DNA of 64,000 bases from Lewinellaceae bacterium (GCA_020636325.1 JACJYC010000004.1:682001-746000); one strand, 5' to 3'. Positions 25,622 through 35,078 are shown, counted from the stretch's first letter. The notes: generated by a model not told the origin, from the sequence alone. Made by a program: numbers and translations.

Positions 25622-26350
25622 ATGGCAAAGAATCAAATTGAAATTTTATACAAAGACGACCACCTGCTCGCTGTTGACAAGCCGCCGGGGTGGTTGTCGA
25701 TCCCGGATCGTTACGAACCCGAAAAACCGAACCTTCAGCATTGGCTCGAAAAAACGGTCGGAAAGGTCTGGGTCCTTCACCGGCTGGACAGGGATACTTC
25801 CGGCGTCATATTATTTGCCCTTTCCGAGGCGGCTCACCGCGAGGTGTCGCTTCAGTTTGAGCACAGAACCGCGGATAAAAAATACCTTGCTCTGCTCGAC
25901 GGCAGGCTCCCCGATGATCAGGGAGCCATTGACCTGCCCATAGCTCAACATCCCGGCCAATCGGGCAAAATGGTCACACACCCGAAAGGCAAGCCGGCCC
26001 TGACCCTTTACCAGGTCGTTGAACGGTTCCATCACTATACCCTGGTGGAGGCAGACCTGAAAACGGGGCGAACCCACCAGATCCGGGTCCACTTTCAATC
26101 CATCGGATTTCCGCTTGCCGTTGATCCGATGTACGGGCCCCGGAAGGAATTGTACCTGTCGGCCTTTAAAAAGAAGGGGTTCAGTATGGGAAAAGACCAG
26201 GAAGAGCGGCCATTGCTTACCCGAACGCCCCTGCATGCCCATACCCTGACCCTCACGCATCCGGTCAGCGGAGAGAAGATTACTTTTCAATCACCCGTCC
26301 CCAAGGATTTTTCTGCGGTGCTGAACCAGCTGGAAAAATGGGGGCGGTAA
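25622..26350 (+). CDS. RluA-family RNA pseudouridine synthase
   Basis: A 242-residue RluA/RsuA-fold enzyme that isomerises uridine in structured RNA. The catalytic Asp56 sits in HRLDRDTSG, and the later family motifs DKKYLALLDGR, LKTGRTHQIRVHF and PLAVDPMYG are present. There is no N-terminal S4 domain. Which rRNA or tRNA site it modifies cannot be told. An insert of about 30 residues (about 180-205, KELYLSAFKKKGFSMGKDQE) precedes the final RTPLHAHTL strand, as in the RluA subgroup that targets large rRNA. It closes a run starting at tex. Confidence 0.93.
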   Translation: MAKNQIEILYKDDHLLAVDKPPGWLSIPDRYEPEKPNLQHWLEKTVGKVWVLHRLDRDTSGVILFALSEAAHREVSLQFEHRTADKKYLALLDGRLPDDQGAIDLPIAQHPGQSGKMVTHPKGKPALTLYQVVERFHHYTLVEADLKTGRTHQIRVHFQSIGFPLAVDPMYGPRKELYLSAFKKKGFSMGKDQEERPLLTRTPLHAHTLTLTHPVSGEKITFQSPVPKDFSAVLNQLEKWGR

Positions 26351-26362
26351 ACCGATTTCCCT

Positions 26363-26370
26363 TATCTTTG
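26363..26370 (+). promoter_or_regulatory. Bacteroidota -7 element, 2OG oxygenase gene
   Basis: TATCTTTG, 23 bases before the ATG at 26394. Confidence 0.55.
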
Positions 26371-26393
26371 CCCATCATTCTTAAATTTGAATA

Positions 26394-27248
26394 ATGACTC
26401 AGGAAGCAGCTACCCGCCAGGTGATCCTCAACCACGACAAATGGGAAGCGGTCTTTGCTGAAAAAGCCGGGACCTATCAATCCGCACACCCTTATCCCTA
26501 CGCCGTTTTTGAAGACTTTCTGGAGGTTCCGGCCGCCAAAATGGCTATGGATGCCTTTCCGAAGGTGAAAGACCAGGGGTGGATCCACTATGTTCATGTC
26601 AATGAAAAAAAGCATGGATTGAACAAAATGGACATGATTCCGCCTTATCTCCAGGAAGTGATCCGGGAACTGAACTGCGACAGGTTTGTAACCTATCTCA
26701 GCCGGCTGACCGGCATCGAGGGGCTCAAACCCGATCCGTCGCTGGAGGGCGGCGGCCTGCACCAGAGCCAGCGCGGCGGTTTTTTGAACATCCATGCCGA
26801 TTTCACCGTACACCCCCACAAACGCAATTGGCGGCGCAGGGTAAACGTACTCGTCTACCTCAATGAAGACTGGCTGCCGGAATACCGCGGCGAACTGGAA
26901 CTCTGGACGCGCGACATGAAAGCCTGCGCCCGGAAGGTGCTCCCGGTCTTCAATCGTTGCGTCATCTTCAATACGGATGAGGATTCCTACCACGGCCTGC
27001 CGGATCCGATCCAATGCCCGGAAGACATGACCCGGAAGTCCATTGCACTCTATTACTTCACGGAAGAAACAGCCGCCCCCCGGAAAAAAGCAACCAACTA
27101 CCGGGCCCGGCCCGATGACGGGATCAAAGGCCTGTTCATTTTCCTGGATAAAAAACTGGTCAGCTTTTACAATACGCTCAAGGGGTGGTTGGGGATCAAT
27201 GACGATTTTGTGAGCAAAGTGCTGAATCTGTTCAGCAGAAAAAAATAA
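26394..27248 (+). CDS. 2-oxoglutarate/Fe(II)-dependent oxygenase
   Basis: A 284-residue protein with the prolyl-4-hydroxylase-like double-stranded beta-helix. Iron ligands are readable as HxD in NIHADF (about residue 139) and a distal His in YHGLP (about 199), with a basic residue about ten residues later for 2-oxoglutarate. The segment RRRVNVLVYLNEDWLPEYRGELELW is typical. It has no signal peptide. Members often act on sugars, lipids or peptides; the gene lies 20 bases before a polyprenyl-type glycosyltransferase gene, hinting at surface polymer work, which is only inference. Confidence 0.85.
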   Translation: MTQEAATRQVILNHDKWEAVFAEKAGTYQSAHPYPYAVFEDFLEVPAAKMAMDAFPKVKDQGWIHYVHVNEKKHGLNKMDMIPPYLQEVIRELNCDRFVTYLSRLTGIEGLKPDPSLEGGGLHQSQRGGFLNIHADFTVHPHKRNWRRRVNVLVYLNEDWLPEYRGELELWTRDMKACARKVLPVFNRCVIFNTDEDSYHGLPDPIQCPEDMTRKSIALYYFTEETAAPRKKATNYRARPDDGIKGLFIFLDKKLVSFYNTLKGWLGINDDFVSKVLNLFSRKK

Positions 27249-27268
27249 AAGCCGAATCTTCCTTTTCC

Positions 27269-28924
27269 ATGGGGCAAAAATTGAAATATTCCTTGTTGAT
27301 TGCCGGAATATCCGGTCTTTTTTTTACGCTTTTTCTGGGCGGCGTTCACCTTTTTGACTGGGACGAGATCAATTTTGCCGAGATCAGCCGCGAGATGTTG
27401 CTCACCAGGGATTATACCCGGGTTTACATCAATTTTCAGCCGTTCTGGGAAAAACCCCCGCTGTTTTTCTGGTTGCAGGCCCTGGCGATGGCCGGTATGG
27501 GTGTCGGCGAGTTCGCCGCCCGGTTTCCGAATGCTGTTTGCGGGGCAGTTACCCTGGTGGTTATTTACCGGATAGGCCGTCAGTTTTTCAGTCATCGGTT
27601 CGGCTTGTTGTGGGCAGGCGCCTATTTCGGCTCGGTGCTGCCCTTCCTGTATTTCAAATCAGGCATCATTGACCCCTGGTTCAACTTGTTTATTTTTCTG
27701 GGGCTGTATCACTTTTTGCTGTTTCACTGGAAAAAGAACGGCTATGAGGGGATCCCGTTGAGGAAGAGTTACTGGACGTATCTTTTCTGGGCCGGATTCT
27801 TTACCGGAATGGGCATTCTCACCAAAGGCCAGGTCGCCTACCTGATCGTTTGCCTGACCCTGGGCGTGTACTGGATCTATCAGCGCTTCCGGTTTTATGT
27901 CAACATACCGCAATTCCTGTTTTTTACCCTCGCAGCTACCCTGGTCACGCTGATCTGGTATGGAACGGAGACCCTGAAAAACGGCACCTGGTTTATCGAA
28001 GCCTTCAACAGGTACCAATACCGGCTGTTCAGCACCCACGATGCGGGCCACAAGGGGTTTCCGGGCTATCATTTCGCGGTTTTGCTGGTGGGGTGTTTCC
28101 CCGCTTCCATTTTTGCCATTCGCGCTTTTTTTGCCCAACCGGCGGAAGAAACGGACCAGCAGAATGATTTCAGGCGGTGGATGAAATTCCTGTTCTGGGT
28201 CGTCCTGATCCTGTTCTCGATCGTCCAGTCCAAGATCGTCCATTATTCCTCCATGTGTTATTTCCCGCTGACCTTTCTGGCGGCGCTGGTCATGGATAAA
28301 ATTACCGGGAACAAGCTTGCGCTCAGCCGGTGGATGAAATTTGGGCTATGGATGATAGGCGGCGTTTATATGGCGGCCACCATAATCCTGCCGTTTGCCG
28401 CCAGAAATGCCGAACGATGGAAATTTTTGATCAAAGATCCTTTCGGAAAGGCTAACCTGGACGCTGCCGTGCACTGGACGGGCTGGGAGGCTGCGGCCGG
28501 ATTCCTGCTTTTAGCCGCCGTGCTCGTTTTTTTCCGGTATGCCCGGAAAAATAACTGGCGGACAGCCTGGCCTGCCCTTTTTGGCGGGACGGCAGTTTTT
28601 ATCATGCTTACCCTGGCAGGATTTATCGGCAGGATCGAGGGGTATTCCCAACGGGCGGCAATTGAGTTTTTTACCGCGAAGGCAGATGAGGATTGTTATA
28701 TCATTACCAAAGGGTACAAGTCCTACGCTCACCTGTTTTACGCCCGGAAAAGGCCCGTTTCGGACGCCCGAAGCTACGATGAAAACTGGCTTTTTACCGG
28801 TAAAACGGACAAGCCGGTCTACGTCGTGACCAAGATCAATAAAACTGCCGAATTGGAAAAAATGCCCGGCTTGAAAGAGATCGGAAGAAAAAATGGTTTC
28901 GTTTTCTACCAAAGAATTGATTAA
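27269..28924 (+). CDS. Family 39/83-type integral membrane glycosyltransferase
   Basis: A 551-residue polytopic protein with about twelve helices and a C-terminal soluble part. The key motif WDEINFAEISREM near residue 31 carries the acidic pair used by GT-C enzymes such as ArnT and PMT, and EKPPLFFWLQALAM near residue 65 binds the polyprenyl donor. Such enzymes transfer a sugar from undecaprenyl phosphate to lipid A, protein or glycan on the periplasmic face. The C-terminal 90 residues (YIITKGYKSYAHLFYARKRP) form a soluble tail. It probably shares a transcript with the oxygenase gene, 20 bases upstream. Confidence 0.88.
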   Translation: MGQKLKYSLLIAGISGLFFTLFLGGVHLFDWDEINFAEISREMLLTRDYTRVYINFQPFWEKPPLFFWLQALAMAGMGVGEFAARFPNAVCGAVTLVVIYRIGRQFFSHRFGLLWAGAYFGSVLPFLYFKSGIIDPWFNLFIFLGLYHFLLFHWKKNGYEGIPLRKSYWTYLFWAGFFTGMGILTKGQVAYLIVCLTLGVYWIYQRFRFYVNIPQFLFFTLAATLVTLIWYGTETLKNGTWFIEAFNRYQYRLFSTHDAGHKGFPGYHFAVLLVGCFPASIFAIRAFFAQPAEETDQQNDFRRWMKFLFWVVLILFSIVQSKIVHYSSMCYFPLTFLAALVMDKITGNKLALSRWMKFGLWMIGGVYMAATIILPFAARNAERWKFLIKDPFGKANLDAAVHWTGWEAAAGFLLLAAVLVFFRYARKNNWRTAWPALFGGTAVFIMLTLAGFIGRIEGYSQRAAIEFFTAKADEDCYIITKGYKSYAHLFYARKRPVSDARSYDENWLFTGKTDKPVYVVTKINKTAELEKMPGLKEIGRKNGFVFYQRID

Positions 28925-29023
28925 ATTTGCCATCAGCTCCCATTGAACACTCCTACTGATCTGTTTTCAAAGCTCAGAAACCACCAGTCTCATTTCGTGA
29001 AGTCAGGCACAAACCTTTGAAAA

Positions 29024-29290
29024 ATGAGCAAAACCAACAACACTAAGAAGCCGCTCGACCGGATTCACCTGCTGGAGCGTTTGCGGCGTAAAATTCAGTC
29101 TCCCAATGCGGGTTTGAAAGAAATTTCGGTAAAAAGTTCAGACCATCCGGTGCGTTCGTCCGGTCCCGGAAGAGGAGAAAATGAATCTCCGGCCAAAGAG
29201 GGAAAAGGCGGTCCCGGTCCTGCCGGTCAGGGAGACTTCAGCTTTCCGCCGGACCAGAAAAAACGGTTTGGTTTTTTTGGCAAGAAATGA
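29024..29290 (+). CDS. Small basic disordered protein, unknown
   Basis: An 88-residue open frame with a short helical start (DRIHLLERLRRKIQSP) followed by a Gly/Pro/Ser/Lys-rich stretch and a C-terminal FGFFGKK. I recognise no family and no motif. It starts ATG about 100 bases after the glycosyltransferase gene and converges on the pullulanase gene with 15 bases between stops. Codon use looks like its neighbours, which argues for a real gene, but the support is modest. Confidence 0.5.
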   Translation: MSKTNNTKKPLDRIHLLERLRRKIQSPNAGLKEISVKSSDHPVRSSGPGRGENESPAKEGKGGPGPAGQGDFSFPPDQKKRFGFFGKK

Positions 29291-29305
29291 CCGGACCGGC
29301 GCCAG

Positions 29306-31318
29306 CTATTCAACTGCGGCTAAGACAAGCGCTGAATAGGGCGATACGGTTATCTTCCGGGTAACCTTGTCCCACCCTTTTTCATTCAGGCCCCTGTCAT
29401 TCAGCATTACCGTCCATTGGCCCTCGGGTAATCCAATAACGGCAGGGTGGTCGTTGCCGTTAAAGACCACAAGTATGTCCTTCCAGGTGTCGCCGTTGGC
29501 ATGGTTGCTGATCGTGAAAGCGACCGTCGATTGCCCCGTGTTTTCCAGGAAACGAAGATTTGTCCGGATCATCTCCGAGGTCGGCATCCGGAAAGCGGGG
29601 TGCGATTTACGCATGCGGATCAGGTCCTGAAAATAGGCGAAGACATCGGGGTATTGCGCCTTCCTGGACCAGTCCAGCCAGTTGACTTCCACCGGCGATT
29701 CAAAAGAGTTCTCAACGCCGTTCTTGGTCCTCAGCATTTCTACGCCGGCGTGCAGAAAACTGATGCCTTGAGAACAGAGCACGATTGCGCCGGCCAGTTT
29801 CTGCATTTTTATCCGGTCGGCTTCGCTGGCCTCCGGAGCCGAAACAGCCAGCCGGTCCCAAAGGGTGTGGTTGTCGTGACAGGAAACGTAAGTGATGGTT
29901 TGAGCGGGCTCCGCCGCCCATGGAGACCTGGAGTAATTCACAGAATCGTAGTTGACCTGCGGATGCATCGTTGAAGCTGTCACGCCGAATTTAATGGACT
30001 CTTCCAGCCCTTTCTTTCCGCTGACGAACCCCTTTTGGGTGGGGGTGAAAACATGCCCTTTTATGGCATCCCGGATATCATCGCTGAAGGCGGCAATGCC
30101 ATCCAGTTTGTAGGTGTTGGCCTTCAGTGCACGCAGGCTGTCGGGCAGCGGGCTCGCTCCTGCGGTCCAGCCTTCTCCGTACATGAGGATGGTGGGGTCT
30201 ATCCGGTCCAGCGCCCGGCGGATCAGGTTCATCGTCTCTATGTCATGGATGCCCATCAGGTCGAACCTGAACCCGTCGATATGGTAGGCGCGCGCCCAAT
30301 AGGTCACCGATTCGATGATGAATTTTCGCATCATGGCCCGCTCGGAGGCGGTTTCATTCCCGCAGGCTGAAGCGTTGGAAAACCCGCCGTCGGCATTTTG
30401 CCGGTAATAATACCCCGGTACGAGTTGGTTGAAATTCGAATCCTCCGTAGCGCCGGTATGGTTGTAGACGGCGTCCATGATCACCCGGATACCGTTTTCA
30501 TGGAGGGTTTTGATCATGGATTTGACCTCCAGTATCCTGGTCAGGCCGTTGTTGGGGTCGGACGAAAAGCTGCCTTCCGGTACATTGTAATGCTGCGGAT
30601 CGTATCCCCAATTGTATCGCTGATCCTCCGGCTTGCTTTCGTCCAGGCTCCTGAAATCAAAAAAAGGCAGCAGGTGGACATGCGTTACCCCCAGGGATTT
30701 GATGTGGTCAAGGCCGGTACTGACGCCTTTCGGTCCCTTTGTGCCGGTTTCGGCGAGCCCCGCGTATTTTCCCTTGTTTTGGATGCCGGATTCCGGGTAT
30801 GCCGACAAATCGCGGATGTTCAGTTCATAAATGACAGCATCCGTCGGCTGACCGAATGCCGGCCGCTGGTCATTTTCCCAACCTTCCGGATCGGATTTGT
30901 CAGGCGCTGTCACCATACCCCGCAAGCCGTTTACGCCTGCGGCGCGGGCATAAGGATCGGTCGTTTCATTCAACCACTTTCCCTTGATCTTCACCTGCAG
31001 GGTGTAATAATGCCCGTGAAGGTCGCCTTCGACCGTTTGTTGCCAAACTCCGTTATCTGCCCGTTGCATCGAAAAGGTCGCATCAGGCGCTCCCCCGCTG
31101 CCCGCCTGGTAGAGCCGGAGCGCCGCTTCTTCGGCGGTCGGCGACCACAATTTGAACATGGATTCGTTTTTGGAATAGGTAACGCCCAGATCTTGCCCGT
31201 CATAAACGGGATAGGATTCAAAATCCGGAAAATCCACGGGTTGGGGAGCTTGCTGGCAAGATGAAAGCATAACTGCAAAGATCAGAAATTTGCCGAAATT
31301 GAAATGGATCCGCTTCAT
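29306..31318 (-). CDS. pulA: Type I pullulanase lipoprotein
   Basis: A 670-residue enzyme that hydrolyses alpha-1,6 links in pullulan and branched starch. It has a signal peptide with lipobox LSSC (Cys about residue 21), so it should be membrane-anchored; a short N-terminal carbohydrate-binding module 48 (about 50-140) precedes the GH13 barrel. The four GH13 regions are visible: DAVYNHTG, GFRFDLMGIHD with the nucleophile Asp, LMYGEGW with the acid Glu, and SCHDNHTLWD. YNWGYDPQHYNVPEGS is the type I pullulanase signature. ATG at 31318 is chosen over one ten codons earlier because it begins the signal peptide. No SusCD pair is near. Confidence 0.93.
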   Translation of the reverse strand: MKRIHFNFGKFLIFAVMLSSCQQAPQPVDFPDFESYPVYDGQDLGVTYSKNESMFKLWSPTAEEAALRLYQAGSGGAPDATFSMQRADNGVWQQTVEGDLHGHYYTLQVKIKGKWLNETTDPYARAAGVNGLRGMVTAPDKSDPEGWENDQRPAFGQPTDAVIYELNIRDLSAYPESGIQNKGKYAGLAETGTKGPKGVSTGLDHIKSLGVTHVHLLPFFDFRSLDESKPEDQRYNWGYDPQHYNVPEGSFSSDPNNGLTRILEVKSMIKTLHENGIRVIMDAVYNHTGATEDSNFNQLVPGYYYRQNADGGFSNASACGNETASERAMMRKFIIESVTYWARAYHIDGFRFDLMGIHDIETMNLIRRALDRIDPTILMYGEGWTAGASPLPDSLRALKANTYKLDGIAAFSDDIRDAIKGHVFTPTQKGFVSGKKGLEESIKFGVTASTMHPQVNYDSVNYSRSPWAAEPAQTITYVSCHDNHTLWDRLAVSAPEASEADRIKMQKLAGAIVLCSQGISFLHAGVEMLRTKNGVENSFESPVEVNWLDWSRKAQYPDVFAYFQDLIRMRKSHPAFRMPTSEMIRTNLRFLENTGQSTVAFTISNHANGDTWKDILVVFNGNDHPAVIGLPEGQWTVMLNDRGLNEKGWDKVTRKITVSPYSALVLAAVE

Positions 31319-31479
31319 TCGATTCAAAATTGGTGAGGGAGGTTTCAAACCAGGGGCAAAATAGTGATTTGTCCGGTTTTCAACGGATTTCCGATGAATT
31401 GTAGGGGTTATCTCTCAATATTATTTTATTTTGCACGTTAAAACCAAATTGCCGGGAATTCCCGGTTAACCGGTTGATT

Positions 31480-32574
31480 ATGAACAGGGAAAACTTTCCA
31501 GATTTTTTAAACAACACGGAAAAACTGTCTCAGCTCACCTATGAGGAGTTGAAGACCCTGTCCCTTCAATATCCATATTGCGCCAACCTCCATCTGCTGC
31601 TGTGGCAAAAGAGCAGGCAGGAAGGGCATCCGGATGAAGAAAAGAACCTGGCGAAAGCGGCAGCCTATACCTTCGATCGCGGGCACCTGTTCCAGTTGTA
31701 CCATCATGGCGAACCGCTGACGGTGGAAAGATTCATGGGGGACCACCATGAAGTATTGGAATTGAAAGACCTGTCTGTCCTGGAACCGGTTCCGGTGCCC
31801 CGGGAAATACAGCGGCCTTTCGGCGAATCCGACCTGGCAGAGACGCCCGCTGCCAATATGACAGTAGGGGAAGACTTGTCAGAAGATGAGGATGATCCGG
31901 AGGCGCCGGATCAGACAAACGGCTTCTCGGAAATACCGAACGAGGCCCAGATCCCCGAAGTGACCGCAAGCCCGGAAAGTGTAAAGGATCTTGAAATCGA
32001 TTTGCCGCCGCTGCGGACCGACCTGGTCGAGGAAGCGGTCGACACCCTGGCGGCAGGCCTCGGATCGCTGATGATCGCCGTATCCGGGCCGGAAAGCGGT
32101 ATTGATGAGATCACCCGGGAAGATGAACCCGAACCGGCAATGGGTGAAGATGCGGAAAATGTGGTTTCCGGCCCCAGAGAGATCGTTTTTGATCTTTCTC
32201 CTGTGGCAGGAAGTACCGAACCGCCGGCTCCGGAAGCGGAATCCATACCTGATATTGAAGAAGAAGTCCCTCCGCCCGCGCCGATGCCGAAGCATAAATT
32301 TGCAAGCTGGCGCAGCCAATCATCGGCCAGGCCTGCCTTTGTGATCCCGGAAGCCCCTGATGAAGAAAATGCTCATAAAGAAGTCAAAGTGAGGGATCTG
32401 GCTGAACAAAGCCTGACGGATAACGACGGTATTATTTCTGAAACGCTGGCCAGATTACTGGCTGATCAGGGGCAGAATGAGAAAGCAATTAAAATGTTTG
32501 AACGGTTGATGCATAAAAATCCGAAAAAAAGCGCTTACTTTGCGGCCAAAATAGAGGAGCTCAAAAAAAATTGA
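31480..32574 (+). CDS. TPR-like protein upstream of secG
   Basis: A 364-residue cytoplasmic-looking protein. An N-terminal helical part (about 1-90, TYEELKTLSLQYPYCANLHLL) and a C-terminal pair of helices of tetratricopeptide type (ISETLARLLADQGQNEKAIKMFERLMHKNP) flank a long acidic, Pro-rich, low-complexity middle that is probably disordered. This layout is common in Bacteroidota just before secG; its role is unknown. ATG at 31480 is preferred to the TTG two codons before. secG begins 3 bases after the stop, so the two are surely cotranscribed. Confidence 0.8.
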   Translation: MNRENFPDFLNNTEKLSQLTYEELKTLSLQYPYCANLHLLLWQKSRQEGHPDEEKNLAKAAAYTFDRGHLFQLYHHGEPLTVERFMGDHHEVLELKDLSVLEPVPVPREIQRPFGESDLAETPAANMTVGEDLSEDEDDPEAPDQTNGFSEIPNEAQIPEVTASPESVKDLEIDLPPLRTDLVEEAVDTLAAGLGSLMIAVSGPESGIDEITREDEPEPAMGEDAENVVSGPREIVFDLSPVAGSTEPPAPEAESIPDIEEEVPPPAPMPKHKFASWRSQSSARPAFVIPEAPDEENAHKEVKVRDLAEQSLTDNDGIISETLARLLADQGQNEKAIKMFERLMHKNPKKSAYFAAKIEELKKN

Positions 32575-32577
32575 ACA

Positions 32578-32844
32578 ATGGCTACAGGATTAACTATATT
32601 GATCGCCCTGATTTGTGTGCTGCTGATGGCTGCTATTCTGATCCAGAATCCCAAAGGCGGCGGTATCGACGCTACGTTCGGCGGCGGTCAGGCCAACCAA
32701 TTATTCGGTGCATCAAAACAGACGGACTTCATTGAGAAAGCGACCTGGATTCTCGCCGCGGCGCTTTTCGCTCTTTGCATCCTGACGACCCTTTTCGTCG
32801 GCAGCGTCGGCGTAGGTCCTGATTTTATCACCACACCGCAATAA
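32578..32844 (+). CDS. secG: Preprotein translocase subunit SecG
   Basis: An 88-residue inner membrane protein with two helices (about residues 4-22 and 57-77) and the family loop IQNPKGGGIDATFGGGQANQLFG between them. SecG joins SecYE to help protein export across the inner membrane. It lies 3 bases after the TPR-like gene and is followed by a strong terminator. Confidence 0.93.
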   Translation: MATGLTILIALICVLLMAAILIQNPKGGGIDATFGGGQANQLFGASKQTDFIEKATWILAAALFALCILTTLFVGSVGVGPDFITTPQ

Positions 32845-32885
32845 GCATCCGCCCGGTTCACCTCAATTGATGAACCAGGAATGCT

Positions 32886-32928
32886 TGAAAAGAGTCATCC
32901 CGGCCCTGATCCGGGATGACTCTTTTCA
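32886..32928 (+). terminator. Long hairpin terminator after secG
   Basis: Perfect 18-bp stem (TGAAAAGAGTCATCCCGG paired with its complement) and a 7-base loop CCCTGAT. The right arm itself ends in CTTTTC, so it may stop transcription of either strand. Confidence 0.75.
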
Positions 32929-33066
32929 TCTTTCCGAATCTCTCCCAGGTTGGCAGCCGGCCTGAATTCCCGTCAACGATCCGTGAACATCCCGCGGATG
33001 AAATTTTGTCCAGTCCATCCCGGTTTATTACAAGCTTTTTACTGCAAAATTGTCAGGGAATACGGT

Positions 33067-33083
33067 TTGGCACGAACTATGCT
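33067..33083 (+). promoter_or_regulatory. Sigma-54-like (-24/-12) promoter before groES
   Basis: TTGGCACGAACTATGCT: the -24 GG (33069-33070) and -12 GC (33081-33082) are separated by exactly ten bases, and the TTGGCACG half is a full match; the -12 half is ATGCT rather than TTGCT. A transcript would begin near 33094, leaving a leader of about 47 bases to the ATG at 33141. No TAnnTTTG element is seen nearby. Confidence 0.5.
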
Positions 33084-33140
33084 ATTCTTGGTTGAATTTT
33101 AAAATCATGTTTAATACCGATATTGAAAAACCAGTCAAGT

Positions 33141-33407
33141 ATGAAGCCAATTAACGACAGAGTTGTGGTCAAACCGGCTCCGGCTGAAGAGAAAACGGCC
33201 GGCGGCATTATTATTCCCGATACCGCCAAGGAAAAGCCCCAGCGGGGTGAAGTGGTCGCCGTAGGCCCGGGTAAGGACGGCAATCTGATGACCGTTCAGG
33301 TAGGTGATATTGTTCTTTACGGCAAATACGCCGGCCAGGAACTTCACTACCAAGGCAATGACTACCTCATTATGCGCGAAGACGATATCCTGGTCGTCCT
33401 CTCCTAA
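33141..33407 (+). CDS. groS: Co-chaperonin GroES
   Basis: An 88-residue co-chaperonin that caps the GroEL ring. It opens MKPINDRVVVKPAPAEEKT, has the mobile loop GGIIIPDTA (about residues 22-30) that contacts GroEL, and ends GNDYLIMREDDILVVLS. ATG at 33141 is chosen over an in-frame TTG six codons upstream. groEL starts 30 bases later in the same operon. Confidence 0.96.
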   Translation: MKPINDRVVVKPAPAEEKTAGGIIIPDTAKEKPQRGEVVAVGPGKDGNLMTVQVGDIVLYGKYAGQELHYQGNDYLIMREDDILVVLS

Positions 33408-33437
33408 TTTCCCTAATCGAAAAATCTACAATCCGAA

Positions 33438-35078
33438 ATGGCAAAAGAGATCAGCTTTAATAGAGATGCAAGAGAACGGCTCCGTTCCGGGGTCGACGCG
33501 CTTGCCAATGCAGTGAAAGTAACCCTCGGCCCCAAAGGGCGCAACGTCGTAATCCAGAAAAGCTTCGGCGCCCCCCAGATCACCAAGGACGGCGTTACCG
33601 TAGCCAAGGAAATCGAACTGGAGGACGCCGTTGAGAATATGGGCGCCCAAATGGTGAAGGAAGTCGCTTCCAAAACCGCCGATATCGCCGGCGACGGAAC
33701 GACCACCGCAACCGTGCTGGCCCAGGCCATGATCAATGCAGGCCTGAAAAACGTTACGGCCGGCGCCAATCCCATGGACCTTAAGCGGGGCATCGATAAA
33801 GCGGTTAAATCCGTGATCGAAGATCTGAAAAATCAATCCGAGGTCATCGGCAATGATTTTGAGAAAATCCGCCAGGTCGGCGCCGTTTCCGCCAACAACG
33901 ACGAAGAAATCGGCGACCTGATCGCTGATGCGATGAAGCGCGTTTCCAAAGACGGCGTAATCACCGTGGAAGAAGCCCGCGGTACGGATACCTACGTGGA
34001 CGAAGTGCTGGGTATGCAGTTCGACCGCGGTTACCTCTCACCTTACTTCGTGACCAATGCCGAGGACATGACAACGGAATATGAAAACCCGTTCATCCTC
34101 ATCCACGACAAGAAGGTTTCCAACATGCAGGAGATCGTGCCGGTCTTGGAAAAAGTGATCCAGTCCGGACGTCCTTTGCTGATCATCGCTGAAGATGTTG
34201 AAAGCCAGGCGCTTGGCGTTTTGGTGGTCAACCGCCTGCGCGCCAACCTGAAGATCGTTGCCGTTAAAGCTCCCGGCTTCGGCGACCGCCGCAAGGCCAT
34301 GCTCGAAGATATCGCTGTCCTGACCGGCGGCGTTGTCATCAGTGAAGAAAAAGGCTACAAACTCGAAAATACGGACCTGTCCCAACTCGGCCAGGCTGAA
34401 AAGATCCGCATCGACAAGGACAATACCACCATCGTGGACGGCGCCGGCGACAAGGAGCAGATCACCGCCCGCATCAACCAGATCAAACAGCAGATCGAAG
34501 CCACGACCAGCGAATACGATAAGGAGAAACTGCAGGAACGTCTGGCCAAACTGGCAGGCGGTGTGGCAGTCCTCCATATCGGCGCGCCCACGGAAGTGGA
34601 AATGAAAGAGAAAAAAGACCGGGTGGACGACGCCCTGCACGCTACGCGGGCTGCCGTAGAAGAAGGTATCGTAGCCGGCGGCGGTGTTGCGCTGGTTCGC
34701 GCGATCGATGCCTTGAAGAACGTCAAAGGCTTCAACGAGGACGAAAACATCGGCGTGCAGATTGTTCGCAAATCGCTTGAATCGCCCCTGCGCACCATTG
34801 CTGAAAACGCAGGCGTAGAAGGCTCGGTAATCCTTCAGAAAGTGATGGAAGGCAAAGGCAGCTTCGGCTACAACGCCCGTACCGATGTCTTTGAAGACCT
34901 GAAGAAGGCCGGCGTTATCGACCCGACCAAAGTAACGAGGATCGCCCTTGAAAATGCCGCGTCCATTGCCGGTATGGTATTGACTACCGAATGTGTGGTC
35001 AACGACAAACCGGAAAAAGACAACGGCGGCGGTCACGGCCACGCGCATCCGGGCGGCGGAATGCCCGGTATGATGTAA
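33438..35078 (+). CDS. groL: Chaperonin GroEL
   Basis: The 546-residue chaperonin folds proteins in an ATP-driven double ring in the cytosol. Conserved segments include VTLGPKGRNVVIQKSFG, GDGTTTATVLAQAM with the nucleotide-binding DGTTT, and LRTIAENAGVEGSVI near the end. The C-terminal tail is Gly/Met-rich (PGGGMPGMM) as usual, preceded by a short His-rich run GGGHGHAH. It follows groES and is ended by a strong hairpin. Only one chaperonin operon is in the window. Confidence 0.98.
   Translation: MAKEISFNRDARERLRSGVDALANAVKVTLGPKGRNVVIQKSFGAPQITKDGVTVAKEIELEDAVENMGAQMVKEVASKTADIAGDGTTTATVLAQAMINAGLKNVTAGANPMDLKRGIDKAVKSVIEDLKNQSEVIGNDFEKIRQVGAVSANNDEEIGDLIADAMKRVSKDGVITVEEARGTDTYVDEVLGMQFDRGYLSPYFVTNAEDMTTEYENPFILIHDKKVSNMQEIVPVLEKVIQSGRPLLIIAEDVESQALGVLVVNRLRANLKIVAVKAPGFGDRRKAMLEDIAVLTGGVVISEEKGYKLENTDLSQLGQAEKIRIDKDNTTIVDGAGDKEQITARINQIKQQIEATTSEYDKEKLQERLAKLAGGVAVLHIGAPTEVEMKEKKDRVDDALHATRAAVEEGIVAGGGVALVRAIDALKNVKGFNEDENIGVQIVRKSLESPLRTIAENAGVEGSVILQKVMEGKGSFGYNARTDVFEDLKKAGVIDPTKVTRIALENAASIAGMVLTTECVVNDKPEKDNGGGHGHAHPGGGMPGMM

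Larger units (their letters stand above)
32845..33140. other. Intergenic region secG-groES
   Basis: 296 bases. Contents: the secG terminator at 32886-32928, then 130 bases with no recognised feature, then a sigma-54-like promoter at 33067-33083. I see no CIRCE inverted repeat (TTAGCACTC type) and no sigma-32-type box before groES. Confidence 0.6.

Noticed and set aside
32845..33066. CIRCE operator before groES
   Set aside because: No TTAGCACTC inverted repeat was found in this stretch.
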